A DNA stretch of 64,000 nucleotides, taken from positions 1-64,000 of the forward strand of contig JAHFWL010000172.1 in the NCBI GenBank assembly GCA_021292165.1, given 5' to 3'. The stretch is from Shinisaurus crocodilurus. Its lineage: Eukaryota > Chordata > Lepidosauria > Squamata > Shinisauridae. The translations under genes and the position numbers were made by a program. The notes beneath the pieces were generated by a model. It had not been told where the DNA came from, did no database searches, and saw nothing but the letters and a program-made list of their open reading frames with translations. This document shows positions 53,776 through 64,000 of the stretch, in pieces; the stretch's first letter is position 1; each line of letters opens with the position of its first letter.

Positions 53776-55429
53776 TCCCCTGGGTTAAAACTCAAGCTAG
53801 TGTTAGGGTTAAGAAAAACAGGGTCCGTGCGCATATCCTTGGGCCAGGTATTAGCTTAGGCAGGGCAGAACAGGTTAGTTGGCAACAGAAACACCCACAG
53901 AAATGCCTTTGGGAATGCTGTCTGGATGCATGGGGATTATACCTGTGATTCAGGGTGAAAATTCAAGCTAGGGTGAGGGTTAAGATAACATGGGTCTGTG
54001 CGCATCTCCCAGGGCCTGGAATGAGCTTAGGCAGGGCAGAAAATGTTAGTGGGCAACAGAAACAATGTCCGGGATGACTATGGAAATGCTGTCTGGATGC
54101 ATGGGGATTATACCTGTGTTTCAAGGTGAGAGTTAAAACTCAAGCTAGGGTTAGGGTTAAGAAAACCAGGGTCCGTCCGTATCACTTGGGTCCTGGAATT
54201 TGGCAGGGCAGAAAAGGTTAGTGGGCAAGAGAAACACCCTCCGGGATGACTTTGGGAATGCTGTCTGGATGTGTGGGGATTATACCTGTGATTCAAGATC
54301 AGGGTTAAAACTCAAGCTAGGGTTAGTGTTAAGAAAACCAGGGTCCGTGCGTAACTCCCGGTGCCTGGAATTAGCTTAGGCAGGGCAGAAAAGGTTAGTG
54401 GGCAACAGAAACACCCTCCAGGATGACTTTGGGAGGGGATTATACCTGTGTTTCAAGATGAGGGTTAAAACTCAACCTAGGGTTAGGGTTAAGAAAACCA
54501 GGGTCCGTGAGCAACTCCCGGTGCCTGGAATTAGCTTAGGCAGGGCAGAAAAGGTTAGTGGGCAACTGAAACACCCTCCGGGGTGCCTTTGGGAATGCTG
54601 TCTGGATGCATGGGGATTATACCTGTGATTCAAGATCAGGGTTAAAACTCAAGCTAGGGTTAGTGTTAAGAAAACCAGGGTCCGTACGCAACTCCCGGTG
54701 CCTGGAATTAGCTTAGGCAGGGCAGAAAAGGTTAGTGGGCAACAGAAACACCCTCCAGGATGACTTTGGGAGGGGATTATACCTGTGTTTCAAGATTAGG
54801 GTTAAAACTCAACCTAGGCTTAGGGTTAAGAAAACCAGGGTCCGTGCGCAACTCCCGGGGCCTGGAATTAGCTTAGGCAGGGCAGAAAAGTTTAGTGGGC
54901 AACAGAAACACCCTCCGGGATGACTTTGGGAATGCAGTCTGGATATATGTGGATTATACCTGTGTTTCAAGATTAGGGTGAAAACTCAAGCTAAGGTTAG
55001 GGTTAAGAAAACACGGGTCCGTGCACATCTCCCAGGGCCCAGAATTAGCTTAGGCAGGGGAGAAAAGGTTAGTGGCCAACAGAAACACCCTCTTGGGATG
55101 ACTTTGGAAATGCTGTCTGGATGCATGGGGATTATACCTGTGTTTCAAAATTAGGATTAAAACTCACCCTAGGGTTAGGGTTAAGAAAACATGGGTCCGT
55201 GCGCTTCTCCCGGGGCCTGGAATTAGCCTAGGCAGGGCAGAAAAGGTTAGTGGGCAAAAGAAACACCCCCCTGGTGACTTGAGGAACGCTGTCTGAATGC
55301 ATGGGGTTTATACCTGTGTTTCAAGATTAGGGTTAAAACTCAAGCTAGGGTTAGGGTTAAGAAAACATGGGTCTGTGCGCATCTCCCGGAGACCGGAATT
55401 AGCTTAGGCAGGGCAGAAAAGGTTAGTGG

Positions 55430-57555
55430 CCAACAGAAACACCCTCTTGGGATGACTTTGGAAATGCTGTCTGGATGCATGGGGATTATGCCTGTGTTTC
55501 AAAATTAGGATTAAAACTCAACCTAGGGTTAGGGTTAAGAAAACATAGGTCCGTGCGCATCTCCCGTGGCCTGGAATTAGATTAGGCAGGGAAGAAAAGG
55601 TTAGTGGGCAACAGAAACAACCTCCGGGATGACCTTGGAAATGCTGTCTGGATGCATGGGGATTATACCTGTGTTTCAAAATTAGGATTAAAACTCAAGA
55701 TAGGGTTAGGGTTAAGAAAACCAGGGTCCGTGCGCAACTCCTAGCCCCCGAAATTATCTTAGGCACAGCAGAAAAGGTTAGTGGTAAAAAAAAAAAAACT
55801 CTCCGGGATGACTTTGGGAATGCTGTCTGGATGCATGGGGATTATACCTGTGTTTCAAGATGAGGGTGAAAACTCAAGCTGGGGTTAGAGTTAAGAAAAG
55901 CAGGGTCCGTGCGCAAATCCCGGCACCTGGAATTAGTTTAGGCAGGGCAGAAAAGGTTAGTGGAAAACAGAAACACCCACAGAAATGACTTTGGGAATGC
56001 TGTCTGGATGCATGGGGATTGTACCTGTGTTTCAAGATTAGGGTTAAAACTGAAGCTAGGGTTAGGGTAAAGAAACCCAGGGCCCGTGCGCAATTCCCTG
56101 GGCCTGGAATTAGCTTAGGCAGGGGAGAAAAGGTTAGTGGGCAACAGAAACACCCTCTGGGATGACTTTGGGAATGCTGTCTGGATGCATGGGGATTATA
56201 CTTTTGTTTCAAGATGAGGGTTAAAACTCAAGCTAGGGTTAGGGTTTAGAAATCTGGGGTCCGTGCGCAACTCCCGGTACTTGGAATTACCGTAGCTTAG
56301 GAAGGCCAGAAAAGGTTAGTGGGCAACAGAAACACCCTCCGGGATGACTTTGGGAATGCTGTCTGGATTCATGGGGATTATACCTGTGTTTCAAGATTAG
56401 GGTTAAAACTCAAGCTAGAGTTAGGGTTAAGAAAACCAGGGTCCGTGCGCAACTCCTAGCCCCCGAAATTAGCTTAGGCACAGCAGAAAAGGTTAGTGGG
56501 CAAAAAAAAAGACCCTCCGGAGTGACTTTGGGAATGCTGTCTGGATTCACGGGGATTATACCTGTGTTTCAAGATGAGGGTTAAAACTCAAGCTAGGGTT
56601 AGGGTTAAGAAATCCATGGTCCGTGCGCATCTCCTGGGACCTGGAATTAGCTTAGGAAGGGCAAAAAGGGTTAGTGCACAAGAGAAACTCCCCCTTTGAT
56701 GCCTTTGGGAATGCTGTCTGGCATGGGGATTACACCTGTGTTTCAAAATTAGGGTTAAAACTGAGGCTAGGGTTAGGGTTAAGAAACGCAGGGTCCGTGC
56801 GCATCTCCCGGGTCCTGGAATTAGCTTAGGCAGGGCAGAAAAGGTTAGTGGGCAACAGGAACACCCCCCGGGATGCCTTTGGGAATGCAGTCTGGATGCA
56901 TGGGTATTATACCTGTGTTTCATAATAAGGGTTAAAACTCTAGCTAGGGTTAGGTTTAAGAAACCCAGGGTCCGTGCGCATCTCCCAGGGCCTGGAATTA
57001 TCTTAGGCAGGGCAGAAAAGGTTAGAGGGCAACAGAAACAAGGTCCGGGATGACCTTGGAAATGCTGTCTGGATGCATGGGGATTATACCTGTGTTTCAA
57101 GATGAGGGTTAAAACTCAAGCTGGGGTTAGGGATAAGAAAAGCAGGGTCCGTGCGCAAATCCTGGCACCAGGAATTAGCTTAGTCAGGGCAGAAAAGGTT
57201 AGTGGGCAACAGGAACACCCTCCGGGATGACTTTGGGAATGCTGTCTGGATGCATAGGTATTATACCTGTGTTTCAAGATGAGGGTTAGAACTCAACCTA
57301 AGGTTAGTGTTAAGAAAACCAGGGTCCGTGCGCAACTCCCGGGGCCTGGAATTAGCTTAGGCAGGGCAGAAAAGTTTAGTGGGCAACAGAAACACCCTCC
57401 GGGATGACTTTGGGAATGCAGTCTGGATATATGTGGATTATACCTGTGTTTCAAGATTAGGGTGAAAACTCAAGCTAAGGTTAGGGTTAAGAAAACACGG
57501 GTCCGTGCACATCTCCCAGGGCCCAGAATTAGCTTAGGCAGGGGAGAAAAGGTTA
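55430..57555 (+). repeat. satellite higher-order repeat, copy 1 (12 monomers)
   Basis: Offset by 2129-2130 bp from copy 2: 'accctcttgg' is at 55441, 57571 and 59700. It includes marker variants such as 'ctcctagcccccgaaatt', a poly-A run in place of 'gggcaacag' near 55784, and 'attaccgtagcttagg' near 56287. Confidence 0.9.
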
Positions 57556-59685
57556 GTGGCCAACAGAAACACCCTCTTGGGATGACTTTGGAAATGCTGT
57601 CTGGATGCATGGGGATTATGCCTGTGTTTCAAAATTAGGATTAAAACTCAACCTAGGGTTAGGGTTAAGAAAACATAGGTCCGTGCGCATCTCCCGTGGC
57701 CTGGAATTAGATTAGGCAGGGAAGAAAAGGTTAGTGGGCAACAGAAACAACCTCCGGGATGACCTTGGAAATGCTGTCTGGATGCATGGGGATTATACCT
57801 GTGTTTCAAAATTAGGATTAAAACTCAAGATAGGGTTAGGGTTAAGAAAACCAGGGTCCGTGCGCAACTCCTAGCCCCCGAAATTATCTTAGGCACAGCA
57901 GAAAAGGTTAGTGGTAAAAAAAAAAAACTCTCCGGGATGACTTTGGGAATGCTGTCTGGATGCATGGGGATTATACCTGTGTTTCAAGATGAGGGTGAAA
58001 ACTCAAGCTGGGGTTAGAGTTAAGAAAAGCAGGGTCCGTGCGCAAATCCCGGCACCTGGAATTAGTTTAGGCAGGGCAGAAAAGGTTAGTGGAAAACAGA
58101 AACACCCACAGAAATGACTTTGGGAATGCTGTCTGGATGCATGGGGATTGTACCTGTGTTTCAAGATTAGGGTTAAAACTGAAGCTAGGGTTAGGGTAAA
58201 GAAACCCAGGGCCCGTGCGCAATTCCCTGGGCCTGGAATTAGCTTAGGCAGGGGAGAAAAGGTTAGTGGGCAACAGAAACACCCTCTGGGATGACTTTGG
58301 GAATGCTGTCTGGATGCATGGGGATTATACTTTTGTTTCAAGATGAGGGTTAAAACTCAAGCTAGGGTTAGGGTTTAGAAATCTGGGGTCCGTGCGCAAC
58401 TCCCGGTACTTGGAATTACCGTAGCTTAGGAAGGCCAGAAAAGGTTAGTGGGCAACAGAAACACCCTCCGGGATGACTTTGGGAATGCTGTCTGGATTCA
58501 TGGGGATTATACCTGTGTTTCAAGATTAGGGTTAAAACTCAAGCTAGAGTTAGGGTTAAGAAAACCAGGGTCCGTGCGCAACTCCTAGCCCCCGAAATTA
58601 GCTTAGGCACAGCAGAAAAGGTTAGTGGGCAAAAAAAAAGACCCTCCGGAGTGACTTTGGGAATGCTGTCTGGATTCACGGGGATTATACCTGTGTTTCA
58701 AGATGAGGGTTAAAACTCAAGCTAGGGTTAGGGTTAAGAAATCCATGGTCCGTGCGCATCTCCTGGGACCTGGAATTAGCTTAGGAAGGGCAAAAAGGGT
58801 TAGTGCACAAGAGAAACTCCCCCTTTGATGCCTTTGGGAATGCTGTCTGGCATGGGGATTACACCTGTGTTTCAAAATTAGGGTTAAAACTGAGGCTAGG
58901 GTTAGGGTTAAGAAACGCAGGGTCCGTGCGCATCTCCCGGGTCCTGGAATTAGCTTAGGCAGGGCAGAAAAGGTTAGTGGGCAACAGGAACACCCCCCGG
59001 GATGCCTTTGGGAATGCAGTCTGGATGCATGGGTATTATACCTGTGTTTCATAATAAGGGTTAAAACTCTAGCTAGGGTTAGGTTTAAGAAACCCAGGGT
59101 CCGTGCGCATCTCCCAGGGCCTGGAATTATCTTAGGCAGGGCAGAAAAGGTTAGAGGGCAACAGAAACAAGGTCCGGGATGACCTTGGAAATGCTGTCTG
59201 GATGCATGGGGATTATACCTGTGTTTCAAGATGAGGGTTAAAACTCAAGCTGGGGTTAGGGATAAGAAAAGCAGGGTCCGTGCGCAAATCCTGGCACCAG
59301 GAATTAGCTTAGTCAGGGCAGAAAAGGTTAGTGGGCAACAGGAACACCCTCCGGGATGACTTTGGGAATGCTGTCTGGATGCATAGGTATTATACCTGTG
59401 TTTCAAGATGAGGGTTAGAACTCAACCTAAGGTTAGTGTTAAGAAAACCAGGGTCCGTGCGCAACTCCCGGGGCCTGGAATTAGCTTAGGCAGGGCAGAA
59501 AAGTTTAGTGGGCAACAGAAACACCCTCCGGGATGACTTTGGGAATGCAGTCTGGATATATGTGGATTATACCTGTGTTTCAAGATTAGGGTGAAAACTC
59601 AAGCTAAGGTTAGGGTTAAGAAAACACGGGTCCGTGCACATCTCCCAGGGCCCAGAATTAGCTTAGGCAGGGGAGAAAAGGTTAG
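57556..59685 (+). repeat. satellite higher-order repeat, copy 2 (12 monomers)
   Basis: Almost identical to copy 1, including the poly-A variant (57916) and 'attaccgtagcttagg' (58427). Confidence 0.92.
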
Positions 59686-60860
59686 TGGCCAACAGAAACA
59701 CCCTCTTGGGATGACTTTGGAAATGCTGTCTGGATGCATGGGGATTATGCCTGTGTTTCAAAATTAGGATTAAAACTCAACCTAGGGTTAGGGTTAAGAA
59801 AACATAGGTCCGTGCGCATCTCCCGTGGCCTGGAATTAGATTAGGCAGGGAAGAAAAGGTTAGTGGGCAACAGAAACAACCTCCGGGATGACCTTGGAAA
59901 TGCTGTCTGGATGCATGGGGATTATACCTGTGTTTCAAAATTAGGATTAAAACTCAAGATAGGGTTAGGGTTAAGAAAACCAGGGTCCGTGCGCAACTCC
60001 TAGCCCCCGAAATTATCTTAGGCACAGCAGAAAAGGTTAGTGGTAAAAAAAAAAAAACTCTCCGGGATGACTTTGGGAATGCTGTCTGGATGCATGGGGA
60101 TTATACCTGTGTTTCAAGATGAGGGTGAAAACTCAAGCTGGGGTTAGAGTTAAGAAAAGCAGGGTCCGTGCGCAAATCCCGGCACCTGGAATTAGTTTAG
60201 GCAGGGCAGAAAAGGTTAGTGGAAAACAGAAACACCCACAGAAATGACTTTGGGAATGCTGTCTGGATGCATGGGGATTGTACCTGTGTTTCAAGATTAG
60301 GGTTAAAACTGAAGCTAGGGTTAGGGTAAAGAAACCCAGGGCCCGTGCGCAATTCCCTGGGCCTGGAATTAGCTTAGGCAGGGGAGAAAAGGTTAGTGGG
60401 CAACAGAAACACCCTCTGGGATGACTTTGGGAATGCTGTCTGGATGCATGGGGATTATACTTTTGTTTCAAGATGAGGGTTAAAACTCAAGCTAGGGTTA
60501 GGGTTTAGAAATCTGGGGTCCGTGCGCAACTCCCGGTACTTGGAATTAGCTTAGGAAGGCCAGAAAAGGTTAGTGGGCAACAGAAACACCCTCCGGGATG
60601 ACTTTGGGAATGCTGTCTGGATTCATGGGGATTATACCTGTGTTTCAAGATTAGGGTTAAAACTCAAGCTAGAGTTAGGGTTAAGAAAACCAGGGTCCGT
60701 GCGCAACTCCTAGCCCCCGAAATTAGCTTAGGCACAGCAGAAAAGGTTAGTGGGCAAAAAAAAAGACCCTCCGGAGTGACTTTGGGAATGCTGTCTGGAT
60801 TCACGGGGATTATACCTGTGTTTCAAGATGAGGGTTAAAACTCAAGCTAGGGTTAGGGTT
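59686..60860 (+). repeat. satellite higher-order repeat, copy 3, partial
   Basis: Follows copy 2 for about 1.2 kb, then diverges near 60862. It lacks the 'ccgt' insertion of the first two copies ('ggaattagcttagg' at 60542). Confidence 0.9.
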
Positions 60861-63803
60861 AAGAAAACCAGGGTCCATGCACATCTCCCAGGGCCTGGAA
60901 TTAGCTTAGGCAGGGCAGAAAAGTTTAGTGGGCAACAGAAACACCCCCCTGGTGACTTGGGGAATACTCTTTGAAAGCATGGGGATTATACCTGTGATTC
61001 AAGATCAGGGTTAAAACTCCAGCTAGGGTTAGGGTTAAGAAAACCATTGTCTGTGCGCATCTCCCGGGGCCTGGAATTAGCTTAGCCAGGGCAGAAAAGG
61101 TTAGTGGGCAACAGAAACACCCTCCGGGATGACATTGGGAATGCTGTCTGGATGCATGGGGATTATACCTGTGACTCAAGATCAGGGTTAAAACTCAAGC
61201 TAGGGTTAGGGTTAAGATAACATGGGTCTGTGCGCATCTCCCAGAGCCTGGAATTAGCTTAGGCAGGGCAGAAAAGGTTATTGGGCAACAGAAACACCCT
61301 CCGGGATGACTTTGGGAATGCTGTCTGGATGCATGGGGATTATACCTGTGTTTCAAGATTAGGGTTAAAGCTCAAGCTAGGTTAGGGTTAAGAAAACCAG
61401 GGTCCGTGCATATCTATTGAGTCCTGGAATTAGCTTAGGCAGGGCAGAAAAGGTTAGTGGGCAAAAGAAACACCCCCCTGGTGACTTGGGGAATACTGTC
61501 TGGATGCATGGGCATTATACCTGTGTTTCAAGATCAGGGTTAAAACTCAAGCTAGGGTTAGGGTTAAAAAAACCAGGGTCCGTGCGCATCTCCCGGGGCC
61601 TGGAATTAGCTTAGGAAGGGCCGAAACGGTTAGTGGGCAACAGAAACACCCTCCGGGATGACTTTGGGAATGCTGTCTGGATGCATGGGGATTATACCTG
61701 TGTTTCAAGATGAGGGTGAAAACTCAAGCTGGGGTTAGAGTTAAGAAAAGCAGGGTCCGTGCGCAAATCCCGGCACCTGGAATTAGTTTAGGCAGGGCAG
61801 AAAAGGTTAGTGGAAAACAGAAACACCCACAGAAATGACTTTGGGAATGCTGTCTGGATGCATGGATATTATATCTGTGTTTCAAAATTAGGGTTAGAAC
61901 TCAACCTAGGGTTAGGGTTAAGAAAACATGGGTCCGTGCGCATCTCTCAGGGCTGGGAATTAGCTTAGGCAGGGCAGAAAAGGTTAGTGGCCAACAGAAA
62001 CACCCTCTTGGGATGACTTTGGAAATGCTGTCTGGATGCATGGGGATTATGCCTGTGTTTCAAAATTAGGATTAAAACTCAAGCTAGGGTTAGGGTTAAG
62101 AAAACCAGGGTCCGTGCGCAACTCCCAGCCCCCGAAATTATCTTAGGCACAGCAGAAAAGGTTAGTGGTAAAAAAAAAGACTCTCCGGAGTGACTTTGGG
62201 AATGCTGTCTGGATGCATGGGGATTATACCTGTGTTTCAAGAGGAGGTTAAAACTCAAGCTGGGGTTAGGGTTAAGAAAAGCAGGGTCCGTTCGCAAATC
62301 CCGGCACCTGGAATTAGCTTAGGCAGGGCAGAAAAGGTTAGTGTGCAACAGGAACAGCCCCCGGGATGCCTTTGGGAATGCTGTCTGGATGCATGGGGAT
62401 TATACCTGTGTTTCATAATAAGGGTTAAAACTCAAGCTAGGGTTAGGTTTAAGAAATCCAGGGTCCATGCACATCTCCCAGGGCCTGGAATTAGCTTAGG
62501 CAGGGCAGAAAAGTTTAGTGGGCAACAGAAACACCCCCCTGGTGACTTGGGGAATACTCTTTGAAAGCATGGGGATTATACCTGTGATTCAAGATCAGGG
62601 TTAAAACTCCAGCTAGGGTTAGGGTTAAGAAAACCATTGTCCGTGCGCATCTCCCGGGGCCTAGCATTAGCTTATCCAGGGCAGAAAACGTTAGTGGGCA
62701 ACAGAAACACCCTCCGGGATGACTTTGGGAATGCTGTCTGGATGCATGGGGATTATACCTGTGATTCAAGATTAGGGTTAAAACTCAAGCTAGGGTTAGG
62801 GTTAAGATAACATGGGTCTGTGCGCATCTCCCAGGGCCTGGAATTAGCTTAGGCAGGGCAGAAAAGGTTAGTGGGCAACAGAAACACCCTCCGGGATGAC
62901 TTTGGGAATGCTGTCTGGATGCATGGGGATTATACCTGAGTTTCAAGATTAGGGATAAAACTCAAACTATGGTTCGGGTTAAGAAAACCAGGGTCCATGT
63001 CCTTGTCCTGGGGCCTGGAATTAGTTTAGGCAGGGCAGAAAAGGTTAGTGGGCAAAAGAAACACCACCCTGGTGACTTGGGGAATGCTGTTTGAAAGCAT
63101 GGGGATAATACCTGTGTTTCAAGATTAGGGTTAAAACTCAAGCTAGGGTTAGGGTTAAGAAAACCAGGGTCCGTGCGCATCTCCCAGGGCCTGGAATTAG
63201 CTTAGGAAGGGCAGAAAAGGTTAGTGGGCAACAGAAACACCCTCCGGGATGACTTTGGGAATGCTGTCTGGATGCATGGGGATTATACCTGTGTTTCAAG
63301 ATTAGGGTTAAAGCTCAAGCTAGGGTTAAGGTTAAGAAAACCAGGGTCCGTGTGTATGTATTGAGTCCTGGAATTAGCTTAGGCAGGGCAAAAAAGGTTA
63401 GTGGGCAAAAGAAACACCCCCCTGGTGACTTGGGGAATACTGTCTGGATGCATCGGCATTATACCTGTGTTTCAAGATCAGGGTTAAAACTCAACCTAGG
63501 GTTAGGGTTAAGATAACATGGGTCTGAGCGCATCTCCCGGGGCCTGGAATTAGCTTAGGCAGGGCAGAAAAGGTTAGTGGGCAACAGAAACACTCCCCTG
63601 GTGACTTAATGAATGCTCTCGGAATGCATGGGGATTATACCTGTGTTTCAAGATTAGGGTTAAAACTCAAGTTAGGATTAGGGTTAAGAAAAGCAGGGTC
63701 CGTGCGCATCTCCCGGGGCCTGGAATTAGCTTAGGCAGGGCAGAAAAGGTTCGGGAGCAACAGAAAAACCCTCCAGGATGACTTTGGGAACGCTGTCTGG
63801 ATG

Positions 63804-64000
63804 CCAGGGATGTTGAAGAGTCCTTGGTCTCGAGTCACGAGTCGAGTCACGAGTCTTTGGACTCGAGTCTCGAGTCCGAGTCCGAGTCCTTGGTCCAAAA
63901 TGGTGACTCACGAGTCACGAGTCACGAGTCACTCCCAAAGCTGACTCCACGAGTCCCTATTAAAATCAATGGGGTTTTCCCCCAACAAAATAAGGCTACT
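63804..64000 (-). mobile_element. hAT element (51040-51935 family), antisense, runs off the window
   Basis: Starts CAGGGATGTTGAAGAGTCC and continues with 'gactcgagtctcgagtccg' and 'aaaatggtgactcacgag'. This is the reverse complement of the 3' end of the element at 51040-51935. It interrupts a satellite monomer after 'tgtctggatgc'. The other end and target duplication are outside the window. Confidence 0.88.

Larger units (their letters stand above)
53776..63803 (+). repeat. 177-bp satellite array with telomere-like core
   Basis: About 56 head-to-tail monomers of about 177 bp. The consensus landmarks are 'ctagggttagggttaag', 'ccagggtccgtgcgcatctc', 'ctggaattagcttaggcagg', 'gcagaaaaggttagtgggca', 'gatgactttgggaatgctgt' and 'ggggattatacctgtgtttc', then 'agattagggttaaaactc'. 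The G-rich telomere-like strand is the plus strand throughout. Monomers differ by about 5-15 percent, but the inner 55.4-60.9 kb segment shows near-identical higher-order copies. Because 177 is 59 x 3, minus-strand frames stay open over several monomers without being genes. The array is cut by a hAT element and probably continues beyond the window. Confidence 0.95.

Noticed and set aside
56588..57100. 170-codon minus-strand frame in the satellite, repeated at 58717-59229
   Set aside because: It follows from a 177-bp (59-codon) monomer lacking stops in one frame. There is no start context, no conservation beyond the DNA repeat and no known family.
53776..63803. CRISPR array or true telomere
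   Set aside because: Repeats are 177 bp and contiguous without unique spacers, so not CRISPR. Telomere hexamers are only a small part of each monomer, so not a terminal telomere.

Overview
The window is vertebrate nuclear DNA, most likely from a squamate reptile (lizard or snake). Three things point there: the repeat mix (CR1, L2/L3-like and L1 LINEs, tRNA-derived SINEs, many hAT-type and mariner-type non-autonomous elements), CpG-island promoters, and one clearly recognisable spliced housekeeping gene. There are no operons, CRISPR arrays or prokaryotic genes. Almost everything else is transposable or tandemly repeated DNA.

Genes. The only gene I can name is MRPL17 (mitochondrial large-subunit ribosomal protein L17). 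It is on the minus strand as three exons, 24117-23944, 23712-23644 and 22119-21586, with a CpG-rich promoter carrying ETS/NRF-2-like and CCAAT motifs. A second CpG island (about 5640-7330) contains a convincing minus-strand first coding exon at 6910-6889 (strong Kozak ATG, then a GTGAGT donor) of a gene I cannot name. An open frame ending at 25987 (plus strand) looks coding in its last 80 or so codons but is not recognised.

Layout. 1-19.5 kb: CR1 and L2/L3-like LINE fragments, SINEs and small DNA transposons, some nested, around the first CpG island. 19.5-21.4 kb: a 5'-truncated RTE/RTEX-like LINE with an intact-looking YADD reverse-transcriptase segment. 21.6-24.4 kb: MRPL17. 24.4-32 kb: unassigned sequence and repeats, including two inverted LINE 3' ends and a hAT MITE with an internal 40-bp tandem expansion. 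32-36.6 kb: a 1.4-kb tandem duplication whose second copy is split by an L1. 36.8-39.5 kb: a second RTE-like LINE, with the YADD segment deleted in frame, between 237/238-bp direct repeats. 39.6-47.9 kb: a macrosatellite of 2.0-2.2-kb units. 48-53.7 kb: CR1, a GC-rich hAT MITE carrying a 52-bp minisatellite, and a hAT element with the transposase C-terminal domain. 53.8-63.8 kb: about 56 monomers of a 177-bp satellite with a telomere-like TAGGGTTAGGG core and a 2129-bp (12-monomer) higher-order repeat. It is cut at 63804 by another copy of the same hAT family, which runs off the window.

Most notable observations: a composite SINE with a 5S rRNA-like head and a CR1-like tail (two copies); the paired RTE-like LINEs, one catalytically deleted and flanked by very long direct repeats; the telomere-motif satellite with higher-order structure; and an apparent C-terminal extension of MRPL17 into a retroposon tail. 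Family names are from pattern recognition; no database search was possible.
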